A stretch of DNA of 64,000 bases from Thalassospira indica (GCF_003403095.1 NZ_CP031555.1:4156001-4220000), one strand, 5' to 3'; shown: positions 19,524-29,578, counted from the stretch's first letter. The notes: generated by a model not told the origin, from the letters alone. Translations and numbers: made by a program.

Positions 19524-20590
19524 TCCGCTTTGAACCCCGCAGCAATCCCGGCCCGCTTCTGGTTTACGGTGTGCCTGTTCTGGCCGCGACGATTGCCATT
19601 CTTCTGGCCGCCATTCCGCTGGCGCTCGCCGGTGCGCCGATCATTGAGGCCTATGGCCTTATGATCAGTGGCGCGTTTGGCTCGGTCTTCTCGACCTCGG
19701 AAATGCTGACACGTGCAACGCCCCTGATCCTGACCGGGCTTGCCGCGGCCATCGCATTCCGGGCCAAGCTTTGGAATATCGGCGCCGAAGGCCAGCTCTA
19801 CATGGGCGCCATGGCCTCTGTTGCCGTTGGTTCGGGTGTGATTGACGGGCCAAGCTGGGTGATGATCCCGGTTGTGATCATCGCAGGCATGATTGCTGGT
19901 GCGCTGATGCTGATCGGGCCGACGCTTTTGAAAACCCGTCTTGGTGTGGACGAGGTCGTCACCACCCTGCTTTTGAACTTCATCGTGTTGCTGTTCGTTC
20001 AGATGATGCTTGAAGGGGCGCTGAAAGACCCGATGTCGATGGGCTGGCCACAATCCGAACCGATCATTGACAGTGCGGCCTTCCCGGCCCTTCTGGAACG
20101 CATGCGGGTGCATATCGGGCTTCTCATCGCACTGGTTTCGGCCATTGCGCTGGCGATCTTTGTCAAACGCACGGTTTGGGGTTTTGAAATTCGTGCGGTT
20201 GGGGAAAATGCCGCTGCTGCCAGATTTTCCGGCATTTCGGTGACCAAAACCATGATCCTTGTCGCCGCCCTGTCAGGTGGTTTGGCGGGGCTTGCCGGGG
20301 TGTCGGAAGTCGCTGGCACGCGTGGTTACCTCGCAACTGACCTTTCGCCCGGATATGGCTATGCCGGAATTGTGGTCGCGATGCTGGCACGTCTGTCACC
20401 CATCGGGGTAATTGCATCGGCGCTTTTTGTTGCATCGGTCTTTGTCGGTGCAGATTCCATGAGCCGCGCGATTGGCGTTTCAAGCTATCTCGCCGATCTG
20501 ATCGTTGCCATGGCGTTGCTGTGTGTTTTGATCGGCGGGTTCCTGACCCGGTTTAGAGTTCACTTTGATCGCAAATCGGCGCAGGGCTAA
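19520..20590 (+). CDS. BMP-type nucleoside ABC transporter permease 1
   Basis: A 356-aa permease of the BPD_transp_2 family (YufP-like). About eight to ten hydrophobic helices are visible, with the conserved GAEGQLYMGAMASVAVG and AVGENAAAARFSGISV segments. It overlaps the ATPase gene by 4 bp and is followed 11 bp later by the second permease. The larger of the two permeases in this class carries an extended central loop, as here (about residues 165-195). Confidence 0.94.
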   Translation: MIRFEPRSNPGPLLVYGVPVLAATIAILLAAIPLALAGAPIIEAYGLMISGAFGSVFSTSEMLTRATPLILTGLAAAIAFRAKLWNIGAEGQLYMGAMASVAVGSGVIDGPSWVMIPVVIIAGMIAGALMLIGPTLLKTRLGVDEVVTTLLLNFIVLLFVQMMLEGALKDPMSMGWPQSEPIIDSAAFPALLERMRVHIGLLIALVSAIALAIFVKRTVWGFEIRAVGENAAAARFSGISVTKTMILVAALSGGLAGLAGVSEVAGTRGYLATDLSPGYGYAGIVVAMLARLSPIGVIASALFVASVFVGADSMSRAIGVSSYLADLIVAMALLCVLIGGFLTRFRVHFDRKSAQG

Positions 20591-20601
20591 GGGGAAAGAC
20601 C

Positions 20602-21543
20602 ATGGAAATCATTGATATTCTTCTTGCCGCCAGCTTCTGGGAAGCCGCCATTCGCATTGCGACCCCGCTGATCTTTGGCGTGTTGGGCGCATTGATTTGC
20701 GAACGCGCCGGTGTGCTTAACCTTGGGATCGAGGGCGTCTTTACCGCCGGTGCGATGGCGGGCTGGATGGCTGTATGGCTGGGAGCCGGTCTTTGGGGTG
20801 GCGTATTGGTTGCAGCCCTTGCGGGTGGCTTCTTTGGCCTGATCCATGCGATCCTGACTGTGCCGCTGGGGTTAAGCCAGCATGTGTCGGGCATCGGGGT
20901 GACGTTGCTTGCGACCAGTTTGTCATATTTCACCTATCGCACGGCATTACCCGATGTTTCGTCCCCGCCGCGCATCGAACCGTTCCGTCCGCTTGATATC
21001 CCGTTTCTTTCAGACCTACCCTTCATCGGACAGGCGCTGTTTTCGCAAACGGCCATGACAATGCTGGCCCTTGTTCTGGTGTTTGTCACCGGCTGGGTTT
21101 TGTATCGCACACCGCTTGGTCTTGCGATCAGGGCTGTTGGTGACAACCCGTCCTCGGTCGAGGCACAGGGACTTTCGGTTTATGGCCTTCGCATTGGTGC
21201 GGTCGTTGTCGGTTCATCGCTGATGGCATTGGGCGGGGCTTTCCTGACCATGTCGGCCTTTGATGCGTTCTTCTTTGGCATGATCAATGGCCGTGGCTGG
21301 GTCTGTATTGCGCTGACCGTGTTTGCCAGCTGGCGACCGGGCAAGGCATTGATTGGCGCATTGCTGTTTGGGGCATTTGACGCGTTTCAGGTGCGTTTGC
21401 AGACCGAGGTCGGCGCATTCCTGCCATCGCAGGTATTCCTGATGATGCCCTATATCCTGTCGATCATTGCGCTTATTGTTGTGGCCCGCAAAGCCGATTA
21501 CCCCAAGGCGCTTCTTGTGCCATGGTTCAAGGGACAACGTTAA
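20602..21543 (+). CDS. BMP-type nucleoside ABC transporter permease 2
   Basis: A 313-aa permease of the YufQ type. The motifs NLGIEGVFTAGAMAGWMAV and AVGDNPSSVEAQGLSV are typical. It forms the heteromeric membrane channel with the preceding permease. GGGGAAAGACC before the ATG gives a good ribosome site. The codon and base use are like those of its neighbours. A cytosine deaminase-family gene begins 48 bp downstream, suggesting that the imported ligand is a base or nucleoside. Confidence 0.94.
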   Translation: MEIIDILLAASFWEAAIRIATPLIFGVLGALICERAGVLNLGIEGVFTAGAMAGWMAVWLGAGLWGGVLVAALAGGFFGLIHAILTVPLGLSQHVSGIGVTLLATSLSYFTYRTALPDVSSPPRIEPFRPLDIPFLSDLPFIGQALFSQTAMTMLALVLVFVTGWVLYRTPLGLAIRAVGDNPSSVEAQGLSVYGLRIGAVVVGSSLMALGGAFLTMSAFDAFFFGMINGRGWVCIALTVFASWRPGKALIGALLFGAFDAFQVRLQTEVGAFLPSQVFLMMPYILSIIALIVVARKADYPKALLVPWFKGQR

Positions 21544-21591
21544 GCAATACAACCCGTTTGTGACTGCCACCACCAGACCAAGGATGACATC

Positions 21592-22881
21592 ATGCAACCC
21601 GATCTGATCCTGAAAAACGCTAATATCGCCAACGGCCAAACCGGTGTGGATATCGCGTGTCAGAACGGCAAAATCATCGAGATTGCCGAACATATCGATG
21701 TGCCGTCGGTCGAGGTGCTTGATTGTGGTGGCATGCTGGTCAGCCCCCCCTTTGTCGACAGCCATTTCCATATGGATGCGACGCTTTCGCTTGGTCTGCC
21801 GCGCATGAATGAGTCCGGCACCCTTCTGGAAGGCATCGCGCTTTGGGGGGAACTCAAACCACTTCTGACACCCGAAGCGGTAATTGAACGCGCACTGAAA
21901 TATTGTGATCTGGCCGTCTCCAAAGGTTTGCTTGCAATCCGCAGCCACGTTGATGTGTGCGATGATCGCCTTTTGGCGGTTGATGCTTTGCTTGAGGTCA
22001 AAAAGCAGGTCGCCCCCTATATCGACCTGCAGCTTGTTGCCTTCCCGCAGGACGGTTATCTGCGCAGCCCTACAGCCAAAAACAACGTCATCCGCGCCTT
22101 GGACAAGGGTGTTGATGTGGTCGGCGGAATTCCGCATTTTGAACGCACCATGGCCGATGGTGCCCAAAGCATCACGGAGCTTTGCCAAATGGCGGCGGAC
22201 CGTGGATTGATGGTCGATATGCATTGCGATGAATCGGATGATCCGCTGTCACGCCATATCGAAATGCTGACCTATGAAACCCAGCGCCTTGGGCTTCATG
22301 GCCGGGTGGCGGGGTCCCATCTGACGTCGATGCATTCGATGGACAATTACTATGTGTCCAAATTGATCGCGCTGATGGCCGAGGCAGAGGTATCCGCCAT
22401 CGCCAACCCGCTGATCAACATTACTCTGCAGGGCCGTCATGATACCTATCCCAAGCGCCGCGGCATGACCCGTGTGCCGGAATTGCGCAAGGCCGGGCTC
22501 ACAGTAGCCTTCGGCCATGATTGCGTGATGGATCCCTGGTATTCGATGGGATCTGGCGACATGCTTGAAGTTGCCTCCATGGGGCTGCATGTGGCCCAGA
22601 TGACGTCGCGCGATAATATCCGCGCGTGTTTCGATGCGGTCACCACCGAGCCCGCCAAGATCATGGGCCTTGAAGGTTACGGGGTTGAGGTCGGCAATAA
22701 TGCCGATTTCGTCATCCTGCAGGCCCGCGACACCATCGAGGCCATCCGCATGCGCGCCAACCGCCTGTTCGTTATTCGCCGCGGCAAGATCATCGCCGAA
22801 ACCCCGATGGCGCAAACCCGCCTGCATCTAGCGGACCGCCCGGATCATTTACGGGAACATGAATACGCGCCGGGTCAGTAA
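21592..22881 (+). CDS. Cytosine deaminase-family amidohydrolase
   Basis: A 429-aa amidohydrolase closely following the CodA pattern: FVDSHFHMDATLSLGLPR, SHVDVCDD, DMHCDESDD (metal/catalytic His and Glu), SHLTSMHSM, QGRHDTYPKRRGMTRV and FGHDCVMDPWYSMGSGDM. CodA deaminates cytosine to uracil in the cytoplasm. In E. coli CodA the corresponding motif is FGHDDVFDPWY; here the second Asp is replaced by Cys at residue 311. That position touches the pyrimidine ring, so the substrate may differ from plain cytosine. Directly downstream of the BMP transporter, the enzyme probably acts on what that system imports. I leave the symbol empty because of the changed residue. Confidence 0.88.
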   Translation: MQPDLILKNANIANGQTGVDIACQNGKIIEIAEHIDVPSVEVLDCGGMLVSPPFVDSHFHMDATLSLGLPRMNESGTLLEGIALWGELKPLLTPEAVIERALKYCDLAVSKGLLAIRSHVDVCDDRLLAVDALLEVKKQVAPYIDLQLVAFPQDGYLRSPTAKNNVIRALDKGVDVVGGIPHFERTMADGAQSITELCQMAADRGLMVDMHCDESDDPLSRHIEMLTYETQRLGLHGRVAGSHLTSMHSMDNYYVSKLIALMAEAEVSAIANPLINITLQGRHDTYPKRRGMTRVPELRKAGLTVAFGHDCVMDPWYSMGSGDMLEVASMGLHVAQMTSRDNIRACFDAVTTEPAKIMGLEGYGVEVGNNADFVILQARDTIEAIRMRANRLFVIRRGKIIAETPMAQTRLHLADRPDHLREHEYAPGQ

Positions 22882-22981
22882 AGACGTCAATAACGATATC
22901 TGGCATTATCAGGTGATCTGATTGCGTTTCATCGTCGGACAAAAGACACCGCCCACCAAGCCAACCAGAACGGACATCTTG

Positions 22982-23587
22982 ATGTTTTACGAGCCCGGAA
23001 AAACCGCCCACAATCTTCCACACGATCCGTTCAAGGCGTGTGTGGCGCCGCGTCCGATTGGTTGGGTATCGACCCTTGATGCCGAGGGTCGGGCAAACCT
23101 AGCCCCCTATTCATTCTTCAATGCGGTGCATGGCAATCCGCCGATGGTAATGTTTTCATCGGGTGGGTCCATCGACAGTCTGCGCAATGCACGTGATACT
23201 GGTGAATTCGTTGTTGGCGTTGCGCCCAAGGCGATGCTGAAAGAACTTAATTTTTCCTCGGCACCGCTGCCGCCGGGCGAAGACGAGTTTGAATATGCCG
23301 GATTGGAAAAGCTGCCCGCTCAGTGCGTTAAACCGCATCTGATCAAGGGTGTTCCGATCCATATGGAATGCGAAGTGTTTCAGATTGTCGATCTGCCAAG
23401 TGCCAATCCCGAACGCCCGTGTGCGATGGTGATTGGAACCGTCGTTGGCCTGCATATCGATGATGACATCATTCGCGATGGCATGGTCGATATCACCTTG
23501 TTCGAGCCACTTGCACGCCTTGGCTATCAGGAATATGCCAGCGTGTCGGAAACCTTTACGGTCCGGCGCGAGGATTTCTGGAAGTAA
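22982..23587 (+). CDS. Flavin reductase family protein
   Basis: About 201 aa with the flavin reductase-like FMN-binding split barrel (FKACVAPRPIGWVSTLDAEG, then NLAPYSFFNAVHGNPPMVMF). The family supplies reduced flavin or holds FMN for partner monooxygenases; no oxygenase gene is adjacent. The ATG at 22982 (MFYEPGK) is preferred since the family begins just before this point; the frame stays open to a TTG at 22922. It is 100 bp after the deaminase gene in the same direction, which may mean co-transcription, but there is no metabolic proof. Confidence 0.85.
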   Translation: MFYEPGKTAHNLPHDPFKACVAPRPIGWVSTLDAEGRANLAPYSFFNAVHGNPPMVMFSSGGSIDSLRNARDTGEFVVGVAPKAMLKELNFSSAPLPPGEDEFEYAGLEKLPAQCVKPHLIKGVPIHMECEVFQIVDLPSANPERPCAMVIGTVVGLHIDDDIIRDGMVDITLFEPLARLGYQEYASVSETFTVRREDFWK

Positions 23588-23741
23588 GCCACCCACACTT
23601 GTGATTTGTTTCATCAAAGCGACGCGCAAGCGCAAACAAACTGTCACACAGACCCCTTAATGTGAACAGGAACACAGTTCGTCCGAACATTACGGGCTTG
23701 AGCTGCGTATTTTTGTGAAATTTTTCGGGGAATTCCCAGTG

Positions 23742-25043
23742 ATGAAACGGACGTTTGCAGCCGGTCTTTTCGGTGTTACCGCCATGCTGATGGCGGGTTC
23801 TGCCATGGCGGGCGAAGCCAAGGTTTTTGAAACCAAAAGTGCGATCAATAATCTTTCGACCGTCATGGTCGAGGGCGGCAAGGCACGTGAACTCACCGTC
23901 GGTCTTGGTTCGGGCGCATATCGTCGCCCAAGTGACCCGGCCAATATGTTCTATGCCGTATCCGACCGTGGTCCGAACTTTACCTGTGCAAACGTCGAAG
24001 CAGTTCTGGGAGTTTCGGCCGATCAGGTCTGCAAGGGCCAGAAAGTCCGCGTCTATCCGACCCCGGATTATTCGCCGTCGATCTACACCATCTTCCTGAA
24101 TGACGATGGCAGCTTTGACATCAAGGATGTCATCACCATCAAGGACCAAAACGGGGTGCCGCTGACCGGGCTTACCAACAAGCTGACCGTGGCTAAAACC
24201 GAAAAGCCGGTTGATGCCAATGGTAATATGCTTAAGCAGTCGGTTTCCTCAATCGATGCCGAAGGCATTATTCGCCTTTCTGATGGCTCCTACTGGATTG
24301 GTGAGGAAAATGGCCCGTCGATCCTGCATGCTTCTGCTGACGGCACTGTCATTGAACGCATCGTTCCGGCTGGCTCTGAAAAGGATTTCGAAGGTTCGGC
24401 TTATAAGGTTACCGGCGGCCTTCCCGCCATTCTGGTCAAACGCCAGACCAACCGCGGCATTGAATCCATGGCGGTTTCACCGGACGAAAGCAAGCTGTAC
24501 TTCATGGTCCAAAACCCGCTGGCAAACCCGGACAAGGCGGCCTACACCACGGCAAAAAACACGCGCCTGTTTGTATATGACCGCACATCTTCCAAGCTTA
24601 CTGGCGAATATATCTATCAGCTTGATGATCCGCAGACCTTCCGCAACGACCCATCCAAGAAACAGAACGCACCGCGTATTTCCGAAGTACTGGCCCTTGG
24701 CAACGACCGTCTTCTGGTTCTGGAACGTACCAACAAAACCACCAAGCTGCATGAGGTTGAGCTGAAAGGTGCGACCAACATCCTTGCCACCCGCTGGGAT
24801 GACATGTCCACCAGCCCGTCACTTGAACAGCAAAATGATCTTGGCACCATTGATTTGGTTGCGGTTTCCAAGACGCTTCGGTTTGACAGCGCGGACTACC
24901 CGGAAGCACCCAACAAGCTCGAAGGCCTTGCCATCATGGGGGACGGCGCACTTGCGATGATCAACGACAATGACTTTGGGATCAAGGGTGACCCGACCAA
25001 GGTTCTCCTGATCGACGGTCTGGTGCAGGCAGACAAATTCTGA
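23742..25043 (+). CDS. Exported esterase-like phytase family protein
   Basis: A 433-aa secreted protein. The signal peptide MKRTFAAGLFGVTAMLMAG ends near AMA-GEA. The mature part matches the 'esterase-like activity of phytase' family, a beta-propeller fold: YAVSDRGPNFTC, SSIDAEGIIRLSDGSYWIGEENGPSI, and RGIESMAVSPDESKLYF are the typical blades. Members have been linked to phosphatase/phytase activity, but the catalytic evidence in the family is thin, so the activity is left general. The ATG at 23742 is preceded by CGGGGAA, and the signal peptide begins there; a GTG at 23715 lies nine codons earlier. It is a single gene that ends at a strong terminator. Confidence 0.87.
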   Translation: MKRTFAAGLFGVTAMLMAGSAMAGEAKVFETKSAINNLSTVMVEGGKARELTVGLGSGAYRRPSDPANMFYAVSDRGPNFTCANVEAVLGVSADQVCKGQKVRVYPTPDYSPSIYTIFLNDDGSFDIKDVITIKDQNGVPLTGLTNKLTVAKTEKPVDANGNMLKQSVSSIDAEGIIRLSDGSYWIGEENGPSILHASADGTVIERIVPAGSEKDFEGSAYKVTGGLPAILVKRQTNRGIESMAVSPDESKLYFMVQNPLANPDKAAYTTAKNTRLFVYDRTSSKLTGEYIYQLDDPQTFRNDPSKKQNAPRISEVLALGNDRLLVLERTNKTTKLHEVELKGATNILATRWDDMSTSPSLEQQNDLGTIDLVAVSKTLRFDSADYPEAPNKLEGLAIMGDGALAMINDNDFGIKGDPTKVLLIDGLVQADKF

Positions 25044-25072
25044 TTTGTCACCTCGCTGATCAGCCATCACGG

Positions 25073-25107
25073 GCGGGAAAGCTGACATGCAGCTTTCCCG
25101 CTTTTTT
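25073..25107 (+). terminator. Intrinsic terminator after the phytase-like gene
   Basis: Stem GCGGGAAAGCT / AGCTTTCCCGC with a 7-nt loop followed by six T residues. It separates the phytase-like gene from the methyltransferase gene that starts at 25138. Confidence 0.93.
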
Positions 25108-25137
25108 ATTGCGCCAAATCGGCGTAAAAGCAGGCCC

Positions 25138-26112
25138 ATGATGGAAAACACACAGACATTCGATACCCCCGACGGCATTGATGCCGTGATCGAGCCGATG
25201 GATGCCACCGGCTATCTCGCCCCTGTCGGCTTTGAAGATCAGCTCGAAACAGAACTTGGCGATGTGATTGAACGCCATGACCGCTTGATGTTTGCCCCCG
25301 GTCCGGAACGGCGGGTTTTCTGGGCGCAGAATGTCTGGCGCAATCCGGTCCGCATTGCCATCCCGTCGATCAAGGGGGCGGCGAAGATCCTGAAATTCAA
25401 TCAACGCAACTGGGCTCTGTTCAAGTTTGACCACTTTTCCCGTGCCAAACTGATCGAAGGGCATTTGCCGCACGTGTCGGCCAAACGTCAGGTGTTTGGC
25501 GAACCGGCCCCTGCTGCACCGCTTGGCTCGTGGACGCTGATTGATCCCGATACCATCATTGCGGCTGCTGATTGTTCCAGCCCTTGGAAAAACGGCGAGG
25601 TCGAGTTTGAAGAAGACAAGGTAACCCCACCCAACCGTGCGTACCTCAAACTGTGGGAAGCCTTCACCCGGCTTGGCGCCTATCCGCAGGCCGGTGATCG
25701 CACCATGGATCTGGGCGGCAGCCCGGGCGGCTGGACGTGGGTTTTGCATGAATTTGGCACCGACGTGATTTCCATCGACAAGGCCCGCCTTGATGCCAAG
25801 ATCGCCAATCTGCCGCGCGTTGATTTCAGACAGGAAAGTGCCTTTGGCCTTAACCCGGAAGAAATCGGCTATATCGATTGGCTGTGCTCGGACGTGATCT
25901 GCTATCCGGATCGCCTGTTTACGCTGGTCAATCAGTGGATGGATGCCGGGATGGCGACCAATTTCATCTGCACCATCAAATTGCAGGGCGATACGGACTA
26001 TTCCGCGATCACCCAGTTTGGCGATATCCCCGGATCAAAGGTCGTGCATCTATATAACAACAAGCACGAGCTGACCTGGATGAAGGTGCCCGGAGTTACC
26101 GATCAGGATTGA
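25138..26112 (+). CDS. RlmM/FtsJ-like SAM-dependent RNA methyltransferase
   Basis: A 324-aa protein with an N-terminal THUMP-like or substrate-binding region and a C-terminal FtsJ-like methyltransferase domain: the SAM motif TMDLGGSPGGWTWVLHEFG, then DVISIDKARLD and IDWLCSDVICYPDRLF. It resembles RlmM, which 2'-O-methylates C2498 of 23S rRNA; the exact target is inferred. Two ATG codons in tandem (25138 and 25141) could start it. Upstream open codons run through the preceding terminator and are rejected. Its end overlaps the end of the convergent GFA gene by 10 bp. Confidence 0.8.
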   Translation: MMENTQTFDTPDGIDAVIEPMDATGYLAPVGFEDQLETELGDVIERHDRLMFAPGPERRVFWAQNVWRNPVRIAIPSIKGAAKILKFNQRNWALFKFDHFSRAKLIEGHLPHVSAKRQVFGEPAPAAPLGSWTLIDPDTIIAAADCSSPWKNGEVEFEEDKVTPPNRAYLKLWEAFTRLGAYPQAGDRTMDLGGSPGGWTWVLHEFGTDVISIDKARLDAKIANLPRVDFRQESAFGLNPEEIGYIDWLCSDVICYPDRLFTLVNQWMDAGMATNFICTIKLQGDTDYSAITQFGDIPGSKVVHLYNNKHELTWMKVPGVTDQD

Positions 26113-26549
26113 TCGGCAACGGCGACGTTGTCGGCCTTGTCTGATTGATCATGTTGGGGAATTGCCGGATCAAGCGGATAATAATCCCCTTTGTCCGCGC
26201 AATAAATCTGCCCGACTGTGGTCATACCCTTTGTATCATCAAGAGTTCCGGGCATCAGTGCCATATTGTCGTTGCGCACAGGGCGCCAGAACAGGGCGGT
26301 GCCGCATTCCTTGCAAAATCCGCGATCGGTTTTATCGGACATGCGATACCACCGCAGCCCATCATCCTTGGCCAGTTTCAGGTGATGGCGATCAAAGCGG
26401 GCATAAGAGCTGACATGTCCGTGCAGCTTGCGACACAGCTCGCAGTGACACATCACCGCATCGTCAACCGGCCCGTGAACTTCATAACGGACATCGCCGC
26501 AATGACATCCACCGCGATAAACCGTCTCCTTGTGCGCAGAACTGCCCAC
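26103..26549 (-). CDS. GFA family (glutathione-dependent formaldehyde-activating enzyme-like) protein
   Basis: A 148-aa zinc-binding protein of the GFA/CENP-V family. The cysteine pattern is complete: GGCHCGDVRYEV, CHCELCRKLHG and FCKECGTALFW. The family includes Gfa, which helps form S-hydroxymethylglutathione, but most members are uncharacterised, so no reaction is claimed. The GTG at 26549 follows GGGAGTTTGCT, an excellent ribosome site, and gives the normal family length. A much longer open frame reaching 26756 overlaps the promoter side of nadB and is not used. Confidence 0.87.
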   Translation of the reverse strand: MGSSAHKETVYRGGCHCGDVRYEVHGPVDDAVMCHCELCRKLHGHVSSYARFDRHHLKLAKDDGLRWYRMSDKTDRGFCKECGTALFWRPVRNDNMALMPGTLDDTKGMTTVGQIYCADKGDYYPLDPAIPQHDQSDKADNVAVADQS

Positions 26550-26785
26550 AGCAAACTCCCCTGGTTGGTGTTGGGTGGTCCTTTTAATCTGTCTGCTTGG
26601 CGGCCATTTGCAAGCAACACGCAATAAATCTGACACAGATGGACAGAAATCATCACACCATTTCAGACAAATATGTTTGAGATTGGCTAAAAGCAGTCCT
26701 ATTCTGCGCCTCTGTTCGGAGCCCGATGTTGACGCCACCGCGCCAGTTTCCGCCATCTGGCACCGCCCGAAAGCGATGGGAAAAA

Positions 26786-28432
26786 ATGTCCGAAAATTCT
26801 TTCCAGTATGATGTGCTTATTATCGGCAGTGGTGCTGCCGGTTTGTCCACGGCACTCAAACTTGCCCCGCATGTAAAAGTCGCTGTTCTTTCCAAGGGGA
26901 AGATCGATGATGGATCGACCAACTGGGCACAAGGCGGTATTGCCGCCGTGCTTGATGCCGCTGACAGCATTGAAAACCACGTGCGTGACACGCTGGTGGC
27001 AGGGGCCGACCTGTGCAAACGCGAAACCGTCGAATTCGTCGCCACCAATGCGCCAAAGGCAATTGCCTGGCTTGATGAACTTGGCATTCAACTGACCCGC
27101 GACCCCAATGGGGATAACAATCAGCCGTTCCACCTGACCCGCGAAGGCGGTCACAGTCATCGGCGCATTGTGCATGCGGCGGATGCCACCGGGCGTGCGG
27201 TTCAGACGACGCTTCAGGGGCAGGCGGTCAATCATCCGAACATCGATGTTTTTGAAAACTATCTGGCGATTGATCTGGTGACCGATCGCAAATTCGGTGG
27301 CGAAGGCCGCCGTTGCATCGGGGCCTATGCGCTTGATCTTGGTACCGGAAAGGTCAAGTCATTCAATGCGCGCACCGTAATTCTTGCCACCGGCGGGGCA
27401 AGCAAGGTTTACCGGTTCACCTCCAACCCGGACGGATCAACGGGCGATGGTATTGCCATGGCATGGCGTGCAGGTTGCCGTGTGATGAATATGGAATTCA
27501 GCCAGTTCCACCCGACCTGCCTGTATCATCCACAGGCCAAATCCTTCCTGATTTCCGAAGCCGTGCGCGGTGAAGGCGGCAAACTGTTGTTGCCTGATGG
27601 CACGCGCTTCATGGACCGGTTTGATGAGCGTGGCGAACTGGCCCCGCGTGACATTGTCGCACGCGCCATTGACCATGAGCTCAAACGTCTGGGGGCAGAT
27701 TGTGTTTACCTTGATATCACCCACAAGGGCGCTGATTTCATCAAGGAGCACTTCCCGACCATCTATGAAAATTGCCTGAGCTATGGCATCGACATGACCC
27801 AGCAACCGATCCCGGTTGTTCCGGCGGCCCATTATACCTGCGGCGGGGTGTTGACCGATCTGCGCGGGCGTACTGATCTGACCGGGCTGTATGCCATCGG
27901 TGAATGTGCTGGCACCGGTTTGCACGGCGCGAACCGGCTGGCATCGAACTCGCTTCTGGAATGCCTTGTGTTTGGCGAGGCAGCGGCAAAGGACATTATC
28001 GAAGCACTGCCGGTCGAGGACCTTTTCAAACCGATCCCCGACTGGGATGAAACCGGCATCACGGACTCGGATGAAGAAGTCATTGTTGCCCATAACTGGG
28101 AACAGCTGCGCAACGTGATGTGGGACTTTGTCGGCATTGTCCGCACAACCAAGCGCATGCAACGCGCTCAGCACCGTGTTGATTTGCTGCTATCGGAAAT
28201 CGATGAATATTACGGCAATTTCCGTGTCACCAATGACCTTCTCGAACTGCGTAACCTGTCGGTCGTTGCCAAGCTGATCATTCAATCTGCCCTGTGGCGG
28301 CGCGAAAGCCGTGGGCTGCATTACACCACCGATTACCCTGATCTTGATGAAAGTGGCACACCGCGCCAGACCATTCTGGTGCCGGAAAACTTCGCAGGTC
28401 GCTGGGTGATTTCCGGTCAATGGAAAACCTGA
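26786..28432 (+). CDS. nadB: L-aspartate oxidase NadB
   Basis: A 548-aa FAD enzyme that oxidises L-aspartate to iminoaspartate, the first step of NAD synthesis with NadA (not in the window). The FAD-binding start is [16 protein letters not shown]; substrate and flavin regions include [26 protein letters not shown] and [20 protein letters not shown]. Length is normal. The ATG at 26786 sits behind GATGGGAAAAA and matches the family start; 20 further open codons upstream are ignored. The MOSC gene begins on the next base after the stop. Confidence 0.96.
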   Translation: MSENSFQYDVLIIGSGAAGLSTALKLAPHVKVAVLSKGKIDDGSTNWAQGGIAAVLDAADSIENHVRDTLVAGADLCKRETVEFVATNAPKAIAWLDELGIQLTRDPNGDNNQPFHLTREGGHSHRRIVHAADATGRAVQTTLQGQAVNHPNIDVFENYLAIDLVTDRKFGGEGRRCIGAYALDLGTGKVKSFNARTVILATGGASKVYRFTSNPDGSTGDGIAMAWRAGCRVMNMEFSQFHPTCLYHPQAKSFLISEAVRGEGGKLLLPDGTRFMDRFDERGELAPRDIVARAIDHELKRLGADCVYLDITHKGADFIKEHFPTIYENCLSYGIDMTQQPIPVVPAAHYTCGGVLTDLRGRTDLTGLYAIGECAGTGLHGANRLASNSLLECLVFGEAAAKDIIEALPVEDLFKPIPDWDETGITDSDEEVIVAHNWEQLRNVMWDFVGIVRTTKRMQRAQHRVDLLLSEIDEYYGNFRVTNDLLELRNLSVVAKLIIQSALWRRESRGLHYTTDYPDLDESGTPRQTILVPENFAGRWVISGQWKT

Positions 28433-28882
28433 ATGGTCGATAAAGCCGAACTTGTAGGTATCGCGCGCAAGGCACGCCCGCGCGCCGCGATGGAAAGTCT
28501 TGAAAGTGTTTCAGTCACAACCGAGCTTGGTATCGACGGGGATTTTCGCGGCAAGCTGCGCCGACGTCAGGTCACCATTCTGGCAGAAGAAGACTGGCAG
28601 GCGGCATGCCACGAAATCGGCCGCGATGACATTCACTGGACCGAACGCCGCGCCAACCTTTTTGTCCGCGGGATTGCCTTGCCACGCAGCAAAGGCAGCA
28701 AACTTTCAATCGGTGACGTCGTGTTTGAAATTAACGGTGAAACTGACCCGTGCAATCGTATGGATGCGGTTGCCATGGGGCTTCAAGAAGCTTTGAGACC
28801 AGACTGGCGGGGTGGTGTGACCTGTCGCGTGATCGCAGGTGGCACAATGACCGTCGGTGATCCGGTAACCGAGAACACCTAG
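28433..28882 (+). CDS. MOSC domain protein
   Basis: A 149-aa MOSC domain, the C-terminal module of molybdenum cofactor sulfurases and of stand-alone proteins such as YiiM. Recognisable parts are GIDGDFRGKLRRRQVTIL, WTERRANLFVRGIALPR and GVTCRVIAGGTMTVGD. The conserved Cys used in Moco handling lies in CNRMD or CRVI, but its assignment is uncertain. It starts immediately after the nadB stop (no gap) and is probably translated with it. Its stop overlaps the convergent DUF4269 gene by 4 bp. Confidence 0.9.
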   Translation: MVDKAELVGIARKARPRAAMESLESVSVTTELGIDGDFRGKLRRRQVTILAEEDWQAACHEIGRDDIHWTERRANLFVRGIALPRSKGSKLSIGDVVFEINGETDPCNRMDAVAMGLQEALRPDWRGGVTCRVIAGGTMTVGDPVTENT

Positions 28883-29493
28883 TTTCCACCAACACCAAGT
28901 CGTTGGCAAAGCTGTGGTGGCGAAAGGCTGACAAGTTCAGCCAGTTCAATATACGGGTCGCCGGACAATCCCAGAAGCTTGGCAAAGGCCGGTTCGGTCT
29001 TGATGCCTGACTGCTTCAGTTCCCTAACCTGACGGGCAAATTCATCCCCCATCACAAATAGTATCCTCGCCTCAATCAGCATATGGACAAAACCGTATTG
29101 CGACCGTGTCGGACAATTAGTGGCGAAGATTTCGACAGGCAGCCCGTCACACTCAAAACGGACAACCAATGCTGCGGCGACATGGCTGGTTGCAGGACGC
29201 TTGTGAAGACGATAACCGTCAAAATGACCGAATGCCCGGTCTGAAAATTCAGAAAACACCGTCAAATCAGGGGCGTTGCACAAGATATCAATATCAGATT
29301 CCGGGGTATCAATCGCCAGCGGCAAGGTCCCGACAACCTCGGGCTGATACGCCGCCAAACAATCAAGTAGCCGGTGACGGTCAAGAATTTCGGCAGCCCG
29401 TGCCCCACGTGGAGACACATTCGCAAGCCGGGCCACCCCGGAAAAGCTATTGCCATCCAGTCCTTCTGGCCAATCCATTACCGTTTGGTTCAT
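28879..29493 (-). CDS. DUF4269 (nucleotidyltransferase-like) protein
   Basis: A 204-aa protein with the DUF4269 pattern: VVGTLPLAIDTPESDIDILCNA, where G-T plus the D-x-D pair resemble the metal site of Pol-beta-type nucleotidyltransferases, then VEIFATNCPTRSQYGFVHM. No substrate is known for the family. MNQTVMDWP is a reasonable start; four further codons are open upstream. It is convergent with nadB-MOSC and stands divergently from the transporter gene at 29579, with about 85 bp between them. Confidence 0.82.
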   Translation of the reverse strand: MNQTVMDWPEGLDGNSFSGVARLANVSPRGARAAEILDRHRLLDCLAAYQPEVVGTLPLAIDTPESDIDILCNAPDLTVFSEFSDRAFGHFDGYRLHKRPATSHVAAALVVRFECDGLPVEIFATNCPTRSQYGFVHMLIEARILFVMGDEFARQVRELKQSGIKTEPAFAKLLGLSGDPYIELAELVSLSPPQLCQRLGVGGN

Positions 29494-29578
29494 GTTTGAA
29501 ATCATTCTGTTTCTTGACCTTGGGCCAATAGGGGGCTAGCTGATGAAGGCCTTACCACAATGAAAGCCTCTGGCCCAG

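Noticed and set aside
23640-23670. Possible Pho box before the phytase-like gene
   Set aside because: Only one CTGTCAC half-site is visible; the second repeat is missing, so phosphate control cannot be supported.
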